Origin: Bacteroidales bacterium
GTDB lineage: Bacteria; Bacteroidota; Bacteroidia; Bacteroidales; CG2-30-32-10
Direction: 5' to 3'
DNA length: 64,000 nucleotides
Assembly: GCA_035353855.1 (NCBI GenBank)
Contig: DAOQAK010000008.1
Span: forward strand, 16,038 to 80,037
The notes under the pieces were generated by a model. That model did not search any database. It was not told the DNA's origin and saw only the letters and a program-made list of their open reading frames with translations. Each line of letters opens with the position of its first letter. Position 1 is the stretch's first letter. This document shows, in pieces, positions 44,455-53,550 of this stretch. Both the position numbers and the translations under genes were made by a program.

Positions 44455-44862
44455 TTAAAGTTTGTCGCCAAGCTCTTTTAATTTATCAGAAAGCATATTC
44501 ACAAAATTCTGTAAAGGAGTTTTGGCAAGCATTTCCATCATCATATTTAATTCGGCATTAATAATTATTTTACCTGATGATTGGTTTTCTTTATCTTGTT
44601 TTATTTCACATTCCAAAGTAAATTTAATAGGAGTATCATCGCCGGAAGTCATTACTATTTTAGAAGAAGGTACGCGTTCAATAATTTTCAGCGATAGGTC
44701 GGCCATATTTTTAATGGTAAAAGAGCAACTGTCCTTATCCGATTTCCAGTTGATAACCTGTTCAGGCATTAGTTTTCCGAAGTTGTTCATGTCGCCCAGA
44801 AAAGTGTACATCTTCTCGGAAGAATTATTTATTTGGGCTATATTGCTTTCTATTCTTGTCAA
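44455..44862 (-). CDS. SRPBCC/START-like domain protein
   Basis: A 135-residue protein with the START-like pattern of small bacterial polyketide-cyclase-type folds: short N-terminal helix, NFGKLMPEQVINWK, DSCSFTIKNMADLSLKIIE and a long C-terminal helix ending MLSDKLKEL. Ligand and role unknown. It is 57 bp upstream of the ABC-F gene and could share its transcript. A frame antisense to it is the same length but is a shadow. Confidence 0.65.
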   Translation of the reverse strand: MTRIESNIAQINNSSEKMYTFLGDMNNFGKLMPEQVINWKSDKDSCSFTIKNMADLSLKIIERVPSSKIVMTSGDDTPIKFTLECEIKQDKENQSSGKIIINAELNMMMEMLAKTPLQNFVNMLSDKLKELGDKL

Positions 44863-44930
44863 GTGAAATTATTTTAGAATTATAAAAAATATAATCATGC
44901 ACTGAATACATCAAACTTTTTGACTTACGG

Positions 44931-44950
44931 TCAACCTGAGCTTGTTGAAG
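44931..44950. repeat. Isolated copy of the GAGCTTGT dispersed word
   Basis: GTCAACCTGAGCTTGTTGAA resembles the words at 9723-9820. Such single copies are common between Bacteroidetes genes. Confidence 0.4.
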
Positions 44951-44976
44951 GCAATGCGGGTAAACTGTAAACTAAA

Positions 44977-45618
44977 TTATTTACCCCATTCTTCAGGTTT
45001 CTCGCGCCATTTTTCGAGAGTAGCAAGATCCTTTTCAAGGATGTAAGCATTTTTTACAGCCTGCTGAATAAGGAATGAGTAATTGCTAAGCGTTGCTACA
45101 GGACATTTGGCTTTAGCGAATGCCTGTTCAGCAACAGGGAATCCATAAGTAAAAATTGCTGCCATTCCTTTTACTTCACATCCTGCTTTACGAAGCGCCT
45201 CAACAGCTTTAAGACTACTGCCTCCTGTTGAAATCAAATCTTCAATAACAACAACTGATTGTCCGGATTCAATAACACCTTCAATCTTATTTTCTAGTCC
45301 ATGTGTTTTTTCCGACTGGCGGACATACACAAATGGCAAGCCCATTTCCTGTGCAACAAGTACTCCCTGTGGTATTCCGGCGGTAGCAACTCCTGCAATT
45401 ACATCAGGTATACCGAATTCATCGGTTATCACTTTTACAAACTGTTGACGGATATAGGTTCTCACTTTCGGATATGACAGGGTTTTCCTGTTATCACAAT
45501 AGATCGGCGATTTCCATCCCGATGCCCATGTAAAAGGTTTAGCAACTTCCAATTTTATTGCTTTAATTTGCAGAAGGAATTCTGCAACCTTTAATGCGGA
45601 TTCTTCATTTAATTTCAT
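44977..45618 (-). CDS. pyrE: Orotate phosphoribosyltransferase
   Basis: A 213-residue enzyme that makes OMP from orotate and PRPP. VVVIEDLISTGGS is the PRPP-binding loop, and AGVATAGIPQGVLVAQEMGLPFVYVR is the other signature. The ATG at 45618 (MKLNEESALKVAEFLL) is preferred over one at 45657 because the -7 box at 45623-45630 lies between the two. The start codon is only 7 bp from that of the divergent NUDIX gene. The mRNA may be leaderless. Confidence 0.93.
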   Translation of the reverse strand: MKLNEESALKVAEFLLQIKAIKLEVAKPFTWASGWKSPIYCDNRKTLSYPKVRTYIRQQFVKVITDEFGIPDVIAGVATAGIPQGVLVAQEMGLPFVYVRQSEKTHGLENKIEGVIESGQSVVVIEDLISTGGSSLKAVEALRKAGCEVKGMAAIFTYGFPVAEQAFAKAKCPVATLSNYSFLIQQAVKNAYILEKDLATLEKWREKPEEWGK

Positions 45619-45621
45619 GTA

Positions 45622-45630
45622 GCAAATGTA
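45622..45630 (-). promoter_or_regulatory. -7 box of pyrE inside the NUDIX start region
   Basis: Minus-strand TACATTTGC is an exact -7 element, and the ATG at 45618 follows after 3 bp, so transcription would begin on or next to the start codon. The box overlaps the first codon of the NUDIX gene. Confidence 0.55.
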
Positions 45631-46222
45631 TAAAGTTTTTATTAATAATAAATGCATCGTGTTCTCAAATGATAATGAAAATTTGAATATACCCGGTGTA
45701 AAAGTTCATCAATTCGTGTCTAAAGAAACACTTATGCCTGTTATCGATGTGTTTGAAAAAGAAAAGAATTCCGATAAACTTTATGTAACAGGCGATGGTA
45801 ATAAAATTATTTCTTTATTTCCGGTTATTGAAGCGGCAGGGGGAATTGTAAAAAAAAATACAGGTGAAATTCTTTTCATCTTCCGTTACGGGAAATGGGA
45901 TCTTCCCAAGGGAAAATGCGATGAGGGTGAAAAACCTCGCGAAACAGCTGTAAGAGAAGTGATGGAAGAAACAGGAGTGAAAGGACTTTCAATAATAAAA
46001 GAACTTATACCGACATACCATACCTATAGATTAGACGGAGAGAGGGTAATTAAAAAAACCTGGTGGTTCGAAATGTCATATTCCGACGATTCGGCAATTA
46101 CACCACAGCTAATTGAAGATATTACATTGGTAAAATGGCTTTCCCGTAAGGATATTCCCTGGGCTATGCGCGATTCATATGCTTCTATTATTGAATTGCT
46201 TACACAAACAGGGTATTTGTAA
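45626..46222 (+). CDS. NUDIX hydrolase
   Basis: A 198-residue protein. The Nudix box is GKCDEGEKPRETAVREVMEE (residues ~91-113), in which the usual second Glu pair REV.EE is present. AAGGIVKKNTGEILFIFRYGKWDLPKG leads into it. The first ~65 residues resemble no known NUDIX extension. The substrate is unknown. It is divergent from pyrE with start codons 7 bp apart and ends 3 bp from the convergent TlpA-like gene. Confidence 0.9.
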   Translation: MYKVFINNKCIVFSNDNENLNIPGVKVHQFVSKETLMPVIDVFEKEKNSDKLYVTGDGNKIISLFPVIEAAGGIVKKNTGEILFIFRYGKWDLPKGKCDEGEKPRETAVREVMEETGVKGLSIIKELIPTYHTYRLDGERVIKKTWWFEMSYSDDSAITPQLIEDITLVKWLSRKDIPWAMRDSYASIIELLTQTGYL

Positions 46223-46225
46223 AAT

Positions 46226-47632
46226 CTATTTTTTTTCTTTGGTAATTAGTTTTAATAATCCATCAAGGTATTGGCTTGGTGCTTCTGCCGGGTTCTGATA
46301 AATTTTTCCTTCAGGGTCAATTAAAAAATACGTGGGAAATGCTTTGATATTGTAGTCATCAAGAAGCTTGGTATCATTGCCCCAATACAGACATGTAAAA
46401 TTGAATTTTTTATTTTGCTGCATAAAATGATAAAAGGTCATAAATTCTTTATCGCATGATATTCCTATAAAAGTAATTTTTGTACCGTATTTTTTTATTA
46501 AACCATCAATCAGTTCCATATCGCTTATACAGGGCACGCACCAGGTATTCCAGAATATCAGGTAAACATATTTGTCTTTATTCAATTCGGCTAAAGTATA
46601 GCTTTGTCCATTCATGTCTTTGAGTGAAAATGCCGGCGCAACAGAGCCTTTAATAAGTTTTGTTAAAAGAGTAATTATATTTTCAGAAGCAATTTTATGT
46701 TTTGGAAATTTGGTATTGTCCGCGAGGTATTGCAGCATGTGGATAATTGATTCAGGTGAATATTGATTGGAATAAAATAATTTTACAAGACTTTTAATAG
46801 CTACCATTTCTCTAAGAACTTCGTTTTTAAGTATTGTATCTTTGCCAAGAGAATCAAGGAAAGCAGGAAAACTTCCTAAAACATTTATTGTTTTATTAAG
46901 GTCGCCGGCTTTGATATTGGGTGATACTGATATGATGTAACTTTCAAAGAAATTATTAAAAAATTCCATATATCCTGTATTTTCATATAATACCGGTTGA
47001 TCGAGAAAATATTTTTTTGCAAAGGTGAGGTTACTTTTAAGTTGTGCCATTTGTTCAATAGCAGCAAAGCGGTATCTGACCAGAGCATCGAAATAACTAT
47101 TTTTATCAATGCTGTATTTTTTATTTACCTGAACGCGGAATGAATCGATCTTGGCTTTGTTACGCTGCTTGATTAAAGTTATGTAATTTTTATAAATGAA
47201 AGCATCATAATCATTATTGAATTTTGATACCATGTTATTCAATTCTGTTGAGTCCGAATTTTCAATAATTACTTCAAGTATTTTAGGATCAAGATAAGGA
47301 TTGGTTTTGTCATTTATAGAATTGCAGTCGTTGCAGGAAATTTTCAGATTGTAAGTTTTATTTGGTTCAATATATAAAGGAGCTTGTGATGTCCCTATTT
47401 TAATATAAGTAAAAATAGTTTCTTCAATTTTAAAAGAAAAATTGAATTTCCCTGAAGTGTCAATTTTTCCTGAAGCTATTTTTTCCAATGAATAGCTTAG
47501 CATGTCTGTGTATTTGAAAACATCAATTGTTTTACTTTCAACATTCTTAACTATTCCTTTCAAATTAACCTGCTGAGCCTGAATTGAAGAGGATATTAAG
47601 AAAATAAGTATGATTAAAATGTTTTTTTTCAC
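46226..47632 (-). CDS. Periplasmic TlpA-like thiol-disulfide protein
   Basis: A 468-residue protein. A signal peptide ends SIQAQQ; residues ~25-115 look like a DUF4369-type beta domain; the middle is helical; the C-terminal ~130 residues are a thioredoxin fold with active-site WCVPC in FWNTWCVPCISD and a cis-Pro near FPTYFLI. It probably reduces or shuffles periplasmic disulphides. It is monocistronic. Confidence 0.85.
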   Translation of the reverse strand: MKKNILIILIFLISSSIQAQQVNLKGIVKNVESKTIDVFKYTDMLSYSLEKIASGKIDTSGKFNFSFKIEETIFTYIKIGTSQAPLYIEPNKTYNLKISCNDCNSINDKTNPYLDPKILEVIIENSDSTELNNMVSKFNNDYDAFIYKNYITLIKQRNKAKIDSFRVQVNKKYSIDKNSYFDALVRYRFAAIEQMAQLKSNLTFAKKYFLDQPVLYENTGYMEFFNNFFESYIISVSPNIKAGDLNKTINVLGSFPAFLDSLGKDTILKNEVLREMVAIKSLVKLFYSNQYSPESIIHMLQYLADNTKFPKHKIASENIITLLTKLIKGSVAPAFSLKDMNGQSYTLAELNKDKYVYLIFWNTWCVPCISDMELIDGLIKKYGTKITFIGISCDKEFMTFYHFMQQNKKFNFTCLYWGNDTKLLDDYNIKAFPTYFLIDPEGKIYQNPAEAPSQYLDGLLKLITKEKK

Positions 47633-47929
47633 GAGAAATAATTTTCTTGATAAATAACGTTATGTTATAACGTTTAGTGTGAATTTCAAAATTAATAAAC
47701 TTTCATAAATCAGGTTAAAATTACATTTAATTATCAAAAACCAATAATATCAGGAATAAAAGGAATTACAATGTGATAAAGTTAGTCTTAATCGTAAGGT
47801 TGTTGGTAATGATAAAAAATACTTTATAACTTAAAGATTTATCTTTTAGTAAGGTTTTTTAATATTAATACTTGATTTTAAGGCCTGAATTGCCTATATT
47901 TATAAATCATAACCAAAACTAAAAACCTT

Positions 47930-48358
47930 ATGAAAAAAGCAGTACTAATGATTGCTCTACTCTTCTTTTTTCATTATTCCTTCTCCTTGCAGTATCCAAT
48001 TTGCAAGACCTTATTAAATGTTTCAGATAATAATGTTTTTGATCCTATTTCATCTGTTTATGATGGAAACTTTTTATCAATTATTTCAGATACTCCTAAT
48101 GATACCACTGCTTATTTATTTCTAGACCCTGAAAGCAAAACAATTTATTTGTCATTAATGCTTGATAATTCTGCTAAAATTTCATTACTTGTTCTGGATA
48201 TTATAGGAAATGTGGTTTGGTCAATACCCGAAACCAGATACGATATGGGAAAGGTATTATTATCGGGCGCTTTGGATTTGAATCATGGACAATATATTGT
48301 TAAAGTATTGAAAAACGGAAACGTTTACAAAACCCAGAAGATTCTCTTAATCAAATAG
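47930..48358 (+). CDS. Small secreted protein with sorting-tail-like end
   Basis: A 142-residue protein: signal peptide ending FSLQ, then a short region, then ~75 residues with the pattern of a T9SS type-A sorting domain (ISLLVLDIIGNVVWSI, LDLNHGQYIVKVLKNGNVYKTQKILLIK). There is little cargo, so it may be a stand-alone tail protein. A terminator follows. Function unknown. Confidence 0.55.
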   Translation: MKKAVLMIALLFFFHYSFSLQYPICKTLLNVSDNNVFDPISSVYDGNFLSIISDTPNDTTAYLFLDPESKTIYLSLMLDNSAKISLLVLDIIGNVVWSIPETRYDMGKVLLSGALDLNHGQYIVKVLKNGNVYKTQKILLIK

Positions 48359-48380
48359 TGTTTTAGTTGAGAATAAAAGC

Positions 48381-48414
48381 GGCTGTCTGATTTATCCAGA
48401 CAGCCTGCTTTTTT
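48381..48414 (+). terminator. Bidirectional terminator between convergent genes
   Basis: GGCTGTCTG (48381-48389) pairs perfectly with CAGACAGCC (48397-48405), 7-nt loop, followed by TGCTTTTTT. On the other strand the stem is followed by GCTTTTATT, so it can serve both converging transcripts. Confidence 0.85.
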
Positions 48415-48443
48415 AAGGATAAGCTTTGGGGTTAGCCTTTCCG

Positions 48444-48944
48444 TTATTTTTTATTTTCTTTACTTTCTTCTATTTGTTCGGCTTTCATTTTATCCACTCT
48501 CTCCTGGTACTTTTTGCTAAGCTTTACTCTTTGTTCGGGATTGCAAACATTGAGCATATATAGATTATGTGATACACCCAGGTAATTTATTTGGCTATAA
48601 ATATCAGATATTTCTTTTACAAGAGAATCAATAATGATTGAATCTGGCTTGGGATTGGCAAGCTGAGAGTATACTGAAATCTCCAGGTCTTCCATTTCAT
48701 AATAAAGAACTTCACGGGAACTATCCGTTTCATTATTTTCTTTTTTAATTTGGGCTTTTTGTTCGGGTGATAATCCCAATTCATTATTTACATATTCTCT
48801 TATTCTTTGGCGGGGATTATTTTCTTCCATATACTTACGGAAATACCAGCGATGATATAAAATAGTTGAAATGGTTGCAATGTTTGTAACCAACAGGAAT
48901 ATCAAAAGCCAGTTTTTTATGCGGTTTTTTGTAATGTAACTCAT
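48444..48944 (-). CDS. Spy/CpxP-like periplasmic sensor protein
   Basis: A 166-residue protein with one membrane anchor (residues ~11-30) and a helical domain of the LTXXQ type (LGLSPEQKAQIKK, then VCNPEQRVKLSKKYQERV). Such proteins bind misfolded proteins or metal and act as envelope-stress sensors. It follows the anti-sigma gene by 10 bp and is the third gene of the ECF operon. Confidence 0.75.
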   Translation of the reverse strand: MSYITKNRIKNWLLIFLLVTNIATISTILYHRWYFRKYMEENNPRQRIREYVNNELGLSPEQKAQIKKENNETDSSREVLYYEMEDLEISVYSQLANPKPDSIIIDSLVKEISDIYSQINYLGVSHNLYMLNVCNPEQRVKLSKKYQERVDKMKAEQIEESKENKK

Positions 48945-48954
48945 AATGCTGATT

Positions 48955-49380
48955 TTAATATTCTGAAATATTACTGGTTAAAAGATCCTGGCTGTTGGAA
49001 ATATCATTACTCTTGGTTTGTTGTTCCTGTGATGAGCCGAGATATTGATAATTGCGTTCAGCAATTGTAATCCCGGAATATATTGCAATACCAATGATAA
49101 TGGTTATGATGAATGTATTGATAAATACCATTGCAGGACGTAAAGTTGTTCTTAAGGGAGAAGTATTTTCCAATCGACCTGATAATCGGGTATAAAAATA
49201 TTCGCCGGGAGAAGTATTTTTTTCTTCGGTAATGATGTTTTCAAAACCCGATAAAAGCTTGTACTGCTCCATGCATGAAGGGCATTTGGAAAGATGTTGG
49301 CGAATATCGTTGGCCTCATCATTTTTCAAAGTTCCTTCTGCAAGAAAAAACAGTTTGTTTTTTATTTGTTTGCAGTTCAT
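48955..49380 (-). CDS. Zinc-finger anti-sigma factor
   Basis: A 141-residue inner-membrane protein. The N-terminal ~45 residues form an anti-sigma zinc domain (HLSKCPSC, preceded by a Cys at MNC); one membrane segment is at residues ~85-105. It should hold the adjacent ECF sigma factor at the membrane. It starts 58 bp after the sigma gene. Confidence 0.85.
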   Translation of the reverse strand: MNCKQIKNKLFFLAEGTLKNDEANDIRQHLSKCPSCMEQYKLLSGFENIITEEKNTSPGEYFYTRLSGRLENTSPLRTTLRPAMVFINTFIITIIIGIAIYSGITIAERNYQYLGSSQEQQTKSNDISNSQDLLTSNISEY

Positions 49381-49438
49381 AATAGTAAGCTTTAGAATTT
49401 AGACATTAAATGTTATATATACTTGCGCTTTAGTTTAG

Positions 49439-50017
49439 TTAAAATGTTGATTTTTTATATTTCAATAATTTTTTTTGTAATCCTAACTTAGCCCTGTGAA
49501 TAAGCGATTCAACTGCCGACAGAGATGTTTCCATGACTTCAGCAATTTCATTATAAGATAAATCGTCGAATTTGGAAAGGGTGAAAGCCACACGCTGGTT
49601 GTGTGGAAGTGAATCGATTGCCTGGTGAAGCACTTTTTTCATTTCCTTACGCTCAACATTGTCTTCATTTACCGAAGGTTCATTTATTTCAGTTTGTCTT
49701 TCTTCATCTTTTACTCCTGAAAATAATTGTTCAATAGGGTAAATGAGTTTTGAATATTTGTATTTCCTGATATGATTTAGCGACTTATTTACACTTATCC
49801 TGTAAACCCATGTTGAAAGTTTTGAATCGCCCCTGAATTTAGAGGCTGAGCGATAAATTTCAATGAAAACATCCTGGGCAATATCTTCAGCATCTTCTTT
49901 ATTGTGAACAAACCCAAAGCAAACATGATATACGTTTTTACGGAAATTGTTTACTAATTCCCTAAACGCTTTTTCATCTTTTTCAAGAAGCCCTTTGATT
50001 ATTTCCTGTTCGTTCAC
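49439..50017 (-). CDS. ECF RNA polymerase sigma factor
   Basis: A 192-residue sigma-70 of the ECF group. Region 2 is HNKEDAEDIAQDVFIEIYRS and region 2.4 FRGDSKLSTWVYRISVNKSLNHIRK; region 4 is LPHNQRVAFTLSKFDDLSYNEIAEVMETSLSAVESLIHRA. It is cotranscribed with its anti-sigma factor and a Spy-like protein, which points to an envelope-stress response. Confidence 0.94.
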   Translation of the reverse strand: MNEQEIIKGLLEKDEKAFRELVNNFRKNVYHVCFGFVHNKEDAEDIAQDVFIEIYRSASKFRGDSKLSTWVYRISVNKSLNHIRKYKYSKLIYPIEQLFSGVKDEERQTEINEPSVNEDNVERKEMKKVLHQAIDSLPHNQRVAFTLSKFDDLSYNEIAEVMETSLSAVESLIHRAKLGLQKKLLKYKKSTF

Positions 50018-50084
50018 AAATAAAAATTCTACGAATAAAAGGTTAAAAGCATAAAAGAAAAATCGTTCATGAATTCATGTTTAA

Positions 50085-52385
50085 TCAGAAAGTGAGATTT
50101 ACCCCGATACTTGGCATCAAAGGCAATTGGTTGACACGTTCGCCAGTAATACGGTCGGTATAAAAAATATTTTTACGGTTATAAAGATTCGTAGCGCTGA
50201 TATTAATTTCAAGATTTGAATTTTGTCCAATAATAAAAGTTCTTTTGATTGTAGCATCTAACCTGTGATAATAGGGAAGTCTGCCACCATTTATATCAGC
50301 ATATATAATTTCTATATCACCATTTGTTGTTGTATAATCAGTGTTTATACCATCGCTGAAAGTTATATTTTCGTAATATCCCTGAGTTAAAGTGAACGGG
50401 AACCCGGAACCAAGATTCCATCGAATATCCAGCCCCCATTCAAAATTTTTACCAAAAGTGTACGAACTTACAAGGTTCACATTATGTCGACGGTCATAAT
50501 GGGGTACATAATTAACAATGCCGTCGTAACGGTTAACCCAGCCTAAAGAGTATACGCACCAAAAATAAATCTGTCGGTAGGTATATTTTACAGCTATATC
50601 AGCGCCTTTAGCACTTCCGGTTTCAATGATGAAATCTTTTTTAAGATAATCTGCTTCATCAGTATTTTGATCATTGTCGTCAAAAATCTTATTGCGGTTA
50701 ATATTTGAAAGTTGCGGAAAATATTTATAGTAACCTTCAATGTTTACGGTAAGGTGTTTTACCGGATCGAATTCAACACCAAAAATTAAATGATCGGAAA
50801 GTTGCAATTTATTTTTTAATTCTTTGCCATCAAATTCAGTTTGAAGATTTTCCGGTCCTGACAGGAAGCCATAAAAAAGATTTACAACATCCCTGTCGGA
50901 TGTAGTACTGATGAGGTTTTGTGAATACATACCTGCAGCTAACTTCATTCTGATTTTATCGGATAAATTATATTTTACAGCAAGACGAGGCTCAGGCGAC
51001 ATGGTTGCAAGTGATGCATAATATTGAAGTCGGAAACTTGGTTCGAATAAAAATTTACCCAAGGTTTTTTTGTATTTGAAATAACCTGCAGCTTCAGTAG
51101 TATTATCATTCTGTGAAATTTTGCGGTTCATAGAATTAAAATAATAGAAATCTGTTTTGAATCCGAGCATTTCAATACCCCAGCGGGCTTCGTCTTTGCC
51201 AAGGAAATAAGTAAAGTTAAGACCCATGTTAAAACCACTGATTTCGCTTTTCCTGGGATCTTTATTCTCTTCTTCCATGGAAATATTATATTTTGAATAT
51301 GCAAGATTTCCCTGGAATAATATTGATGAATTTGATGGAACAAGTACGAAATTTGTTCCTGCCCCGGTTGTTTTCCAATTAAAATTGGATATGGATTTAT
51401 AATTTACCTGGTCGTTAAAATTAAAACCGTAGAAATTTATTTTATTTCCATTAGCCCCGTTCATTGAAATTTTTCCGTAAAGGTCGGTATAATTAAAAGG
51501 CAGGCCGGCTGTGTCAACATATTGATAAAATACTTTTGAGCTTTGTTTCAGGTATGAATTTTTTGCAGAAAAAATAAATGATGTGCTTCCTCCGCCAACT
51601 TCTTTTTCTTTTTTCAGTGGACCTTCAAGAAGTAATTTTGATCCGAAAGGACTTGCAGAAACTTTTCCGGCAATTCTTTTTTTGTTTCCATCACGTGTTG
51701 TGATATCCATTACAGAAGAAATTCTGTCGCCGTATTCTGCGCCAAATCCACCTGTATAAACATCTGCATTACGAAGTATATCGGTATCAAAAACGGAGAA
51801 GAGTCCGATAGAGTGAAAAGGATTATAAACAACCATTCCGTCAAGAAGAACTTTGTTTTGTATGGGTGAGCCTCCTCGTATATATAATTGTCCTCCCTGG
51901 TCGCCGGTAAAAATTACACCGGGTAAAACCTGTAAATACTGAGCCAGGTCAGCTTGTCCGCCGACAGAGGGAATTTGCTGAATTTGCTTGGCAGTGATTT
52001 TAATTACTGATGTTTTTGTTTCTGTTTTAACGTCTTCTTTTTCAGCGGAAATATTTATTTCTCTTAACGAGATATTTGATTTTTTTAATTTGATATTTTT
52101 TGCAACAATATCACCGGCTTTCAAATCTATTGGTTCTTTAATACTGTCGAACCCGACATAAGTAACTATTAAGTTATACGAACCTTGTGGTATTTTAGAA
52201 ATAACATAATATCCGTTAACATCAGTAACAGCGCCATATTGCGTTCCTATAAGATAAACACTGGTAAAAATAACGGGTTCACCGGTTTCTTCTTCTGTTA
52301 TAAACCCTTTAATGCTGGCGTTTTGAGAAAAAGAAAAGAAGGATAATAATATAAAAATAAGGCAGAATAAAAAGCGTATTTTCAT
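50085..52385 (-). CDS. TonB-dependent receptor with CarboxypepD_reg domain
   Basis: A 766-residue outer-membrane receptor. A signal peptide ends FSFSQ; a CarboxypepD_reg domain (IKGFITEEETGEPVIFTSVYL) takes residues ~22-110; the plug follows (LAQYLQVLPGVIFTGDQGGQLYIRGGS) and then the barrel to the end (TERVNQLPLMPSIGVNLTF, a terminal Phe as usual for barrels). It imports or senses an unidentified ligand. It lies upstream of the ECF operon on the same strand, separated by 67 bp. Confidence 0.92.
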   Translation of the reverse strand: MKIRFLFCLIFILLSFFSFSQNASIKGFITEEETGEPVIFTSVYLIGTQYGAVTDVNGYYVISKIPQGSYNLIVTYVGFDSIKEPIDLKAGDIVAKNIKLKKSNISLREINISAEKEDVKTETKTSVIKITAKQIQQIPSVGGQADLAQYLQVLPGVIFTGDQGGQLYIRGGSPIQNKVLLDGMVVYNPFHSIGLFSVFDTDILRNADVYTGGFGAEYGDRISSVMDITTRDGNKKRIAGKVSASPFGSKLLLEGPLKKEKEVGGGSTSFIFSAKNSYLKQSSKVFYQYVDTAGLPFNYTDLYGKISMNGANGNKINFYGFNFNDQVNYKSISNFNWKTTGAGTNFVLVPSNSSILFQGNLAYSKYNISMEEENKDPRKSEISGFNMGLNFTYFLGKDEARWGIEMLGFKTDFYYFNSMNRKISQNDNTTEAAGYFKYKKTLGKFLFEPSFRLQYYASLATMSPEPRLAVKYNLSDKIRMKLAAGMYSQNLISTTSDRDVVNLFYGFLSGPENLQTEFDGKELKNKLQLSDHLIFGVEFDPVKHLTVNIEGYYKYFPQLSNINRNKIFDDNDQNTDEADYLKKDFIIETGSAKGADIAVKYTYRQIYFWCVYSLGWVNRYDGIVNYVPHYDRRHNVNLVSSYTFGKNFEWGLDIRWNLGSGFPFTLTQGYYENITFSDGINTDYTTTNGDIEIIYADINGGRLPYYHRLDATIKRTFIIGQNSNLEINISATNLYNRKNIFYTDRITGERVNQLPLMPSIGVNLTF

Positions 52386-52505
52386 TGGTCTCAGTAATTT
52401 TGCGTGTAAAGATAAAAGATTCTTCTGTTAAATTACTTTTGAGAATAATTTTTTTTGTTAATAGTGCAGGTTTCAGAAATAAAAAGTGGTATGAAATGAA
52501 TATAT

Positions 52506-53531
52506 TTAATGTAATATCTGATAAATTAATTCTTTCATTAATTCTCCGTCGGGAACGGAGGCATTATCAATTCCTTTACTTTTTAAATCGTATTTTTTCA
52601 GAAGTGAAATGATTTGTTTGGTTTTTTTATAATTATAATTACCTGCAGCAATTTGGTAATCGACAAAAAAGTAAGGATTAATGCCGAGTTCAGCGCTGGC
52701 AATGCTTTTCGATTTATCGCGCAAGCTGTGAAGCAGTAATATTTTTGAATAAAAATTAAAAAGAATTCCAATAACTTTTATGTTTGGATTTTCTTTTTCG
52801 TTAGCTGCAAAATAATTGATGATTTGATTTGATTTCAGGATATCTTTTTTTCCCAATGAGCGTTGAAGTTCAAAAACATTAAAATCTTTACTGATGCCAA
52901 TATAATATTCAATATGCGAAGTGGTAATTTCAGAACCTTCAGGAACATTAATGGAAAGTTTATTCAGCTCATTGGTGATTTTGCTAAGGTCGGAGCCAAG
53001 ATACTCTGAAAGAAGTAATGCTGTTTCGGGGCGAATGGTGTAATTTTTTTTCTTCAGAAAATTCTGGATCCATGAAGGCAACTGATTATCGTAAAGTTTA
53101 TCAGAATTAAAAAGAACGCCATTTTTATCGATTATTTTCGCTAACGATTTTCTGCGGTCGATGGTTTTATACTTGTAACAAATAACAAGTATTGTTGAGG
53201 CTAATGGTTTTTCAATATAGTATTCCAAAAGTCCTTTTTCTTTTTCGCGGCCATCAGGCACAAGACTTTTCATTCCCTGTGCTTCTTTCACAATAACCAC
53301 CTGGTAATTCGACATCATAGGGAAGCGTTTGGCGTAGCTTATAACTGCTGAAACATCAGCATCGCGCCCATATATAATGGTTTGATTAAATTCCTTTTCG
53401 GTATCATTTAAAAGATTTGCAGCAATATAATCGGATATTTCATCAATAAAATATGGTTCATCGCCCATAAGAAAATATACCGGGCGATAAATTTTTTTTT
53501 CGAGTTCGTTGATTATTTCTTCGAATTTCAT
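52506..53531 (-). CDS. holA: DNA polymerase III delta subunit
   Basis: A 341-residue clamp-loader delta. PVYFLMGDEPYFIDEISDYI, then FPMMSNYQVVIVKEAQGM and YLGSDLSKITNELNKL are the HolA signatures. It is essential for loading the sliding clamp. It lies 19 bp after the AMP nucleosidase gene. Confidence 0.93.
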   Translation of the reverse strand: MKFEEIINELEKKIYRPVYFLMGDEPYFIDEISDYIAANLLNDTEKEFNQTIIYGRDADVSAVISYAKRFPMMSNYQVVIVKEAQGMKSLVPDGREKEKGLLEYYIEKPLASTILVICYKYKTIDRRKSLAKIIDKNGVLFNSDKLYDNQLPSWIQNFLKKKNYTIRPETALLLSEYLGSDLSKITNELNKLSINVPEGSEITTSHIEYYIGISKDFNVFELQRSLGKKDILKSNQIINYFAANEKENPNIKVIGILFNFYSKILLLHSLRDKSKSIASAELGINPYFFVDYQIAAGNYNYKKTKQIISLLKKYDLKSKGIDNASVPDGELMKELIYQILH

Positions 53532-53550
53532 TTAAGAGGAGTGCGTTTTT

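Noticed and set aside
44462..44866. 134-codon frame opposite the SRPBCC gene
   Set aside because: It mirrors the minus-strand gene over its whole length; the minus-strand product has a recognisable fold pattern and this one does not.
52385..52612. Plus-strand 75-codon frame between the TonB receptor and holA
   Set aside because: Partly antisense to holA and without promoter or conserved features.
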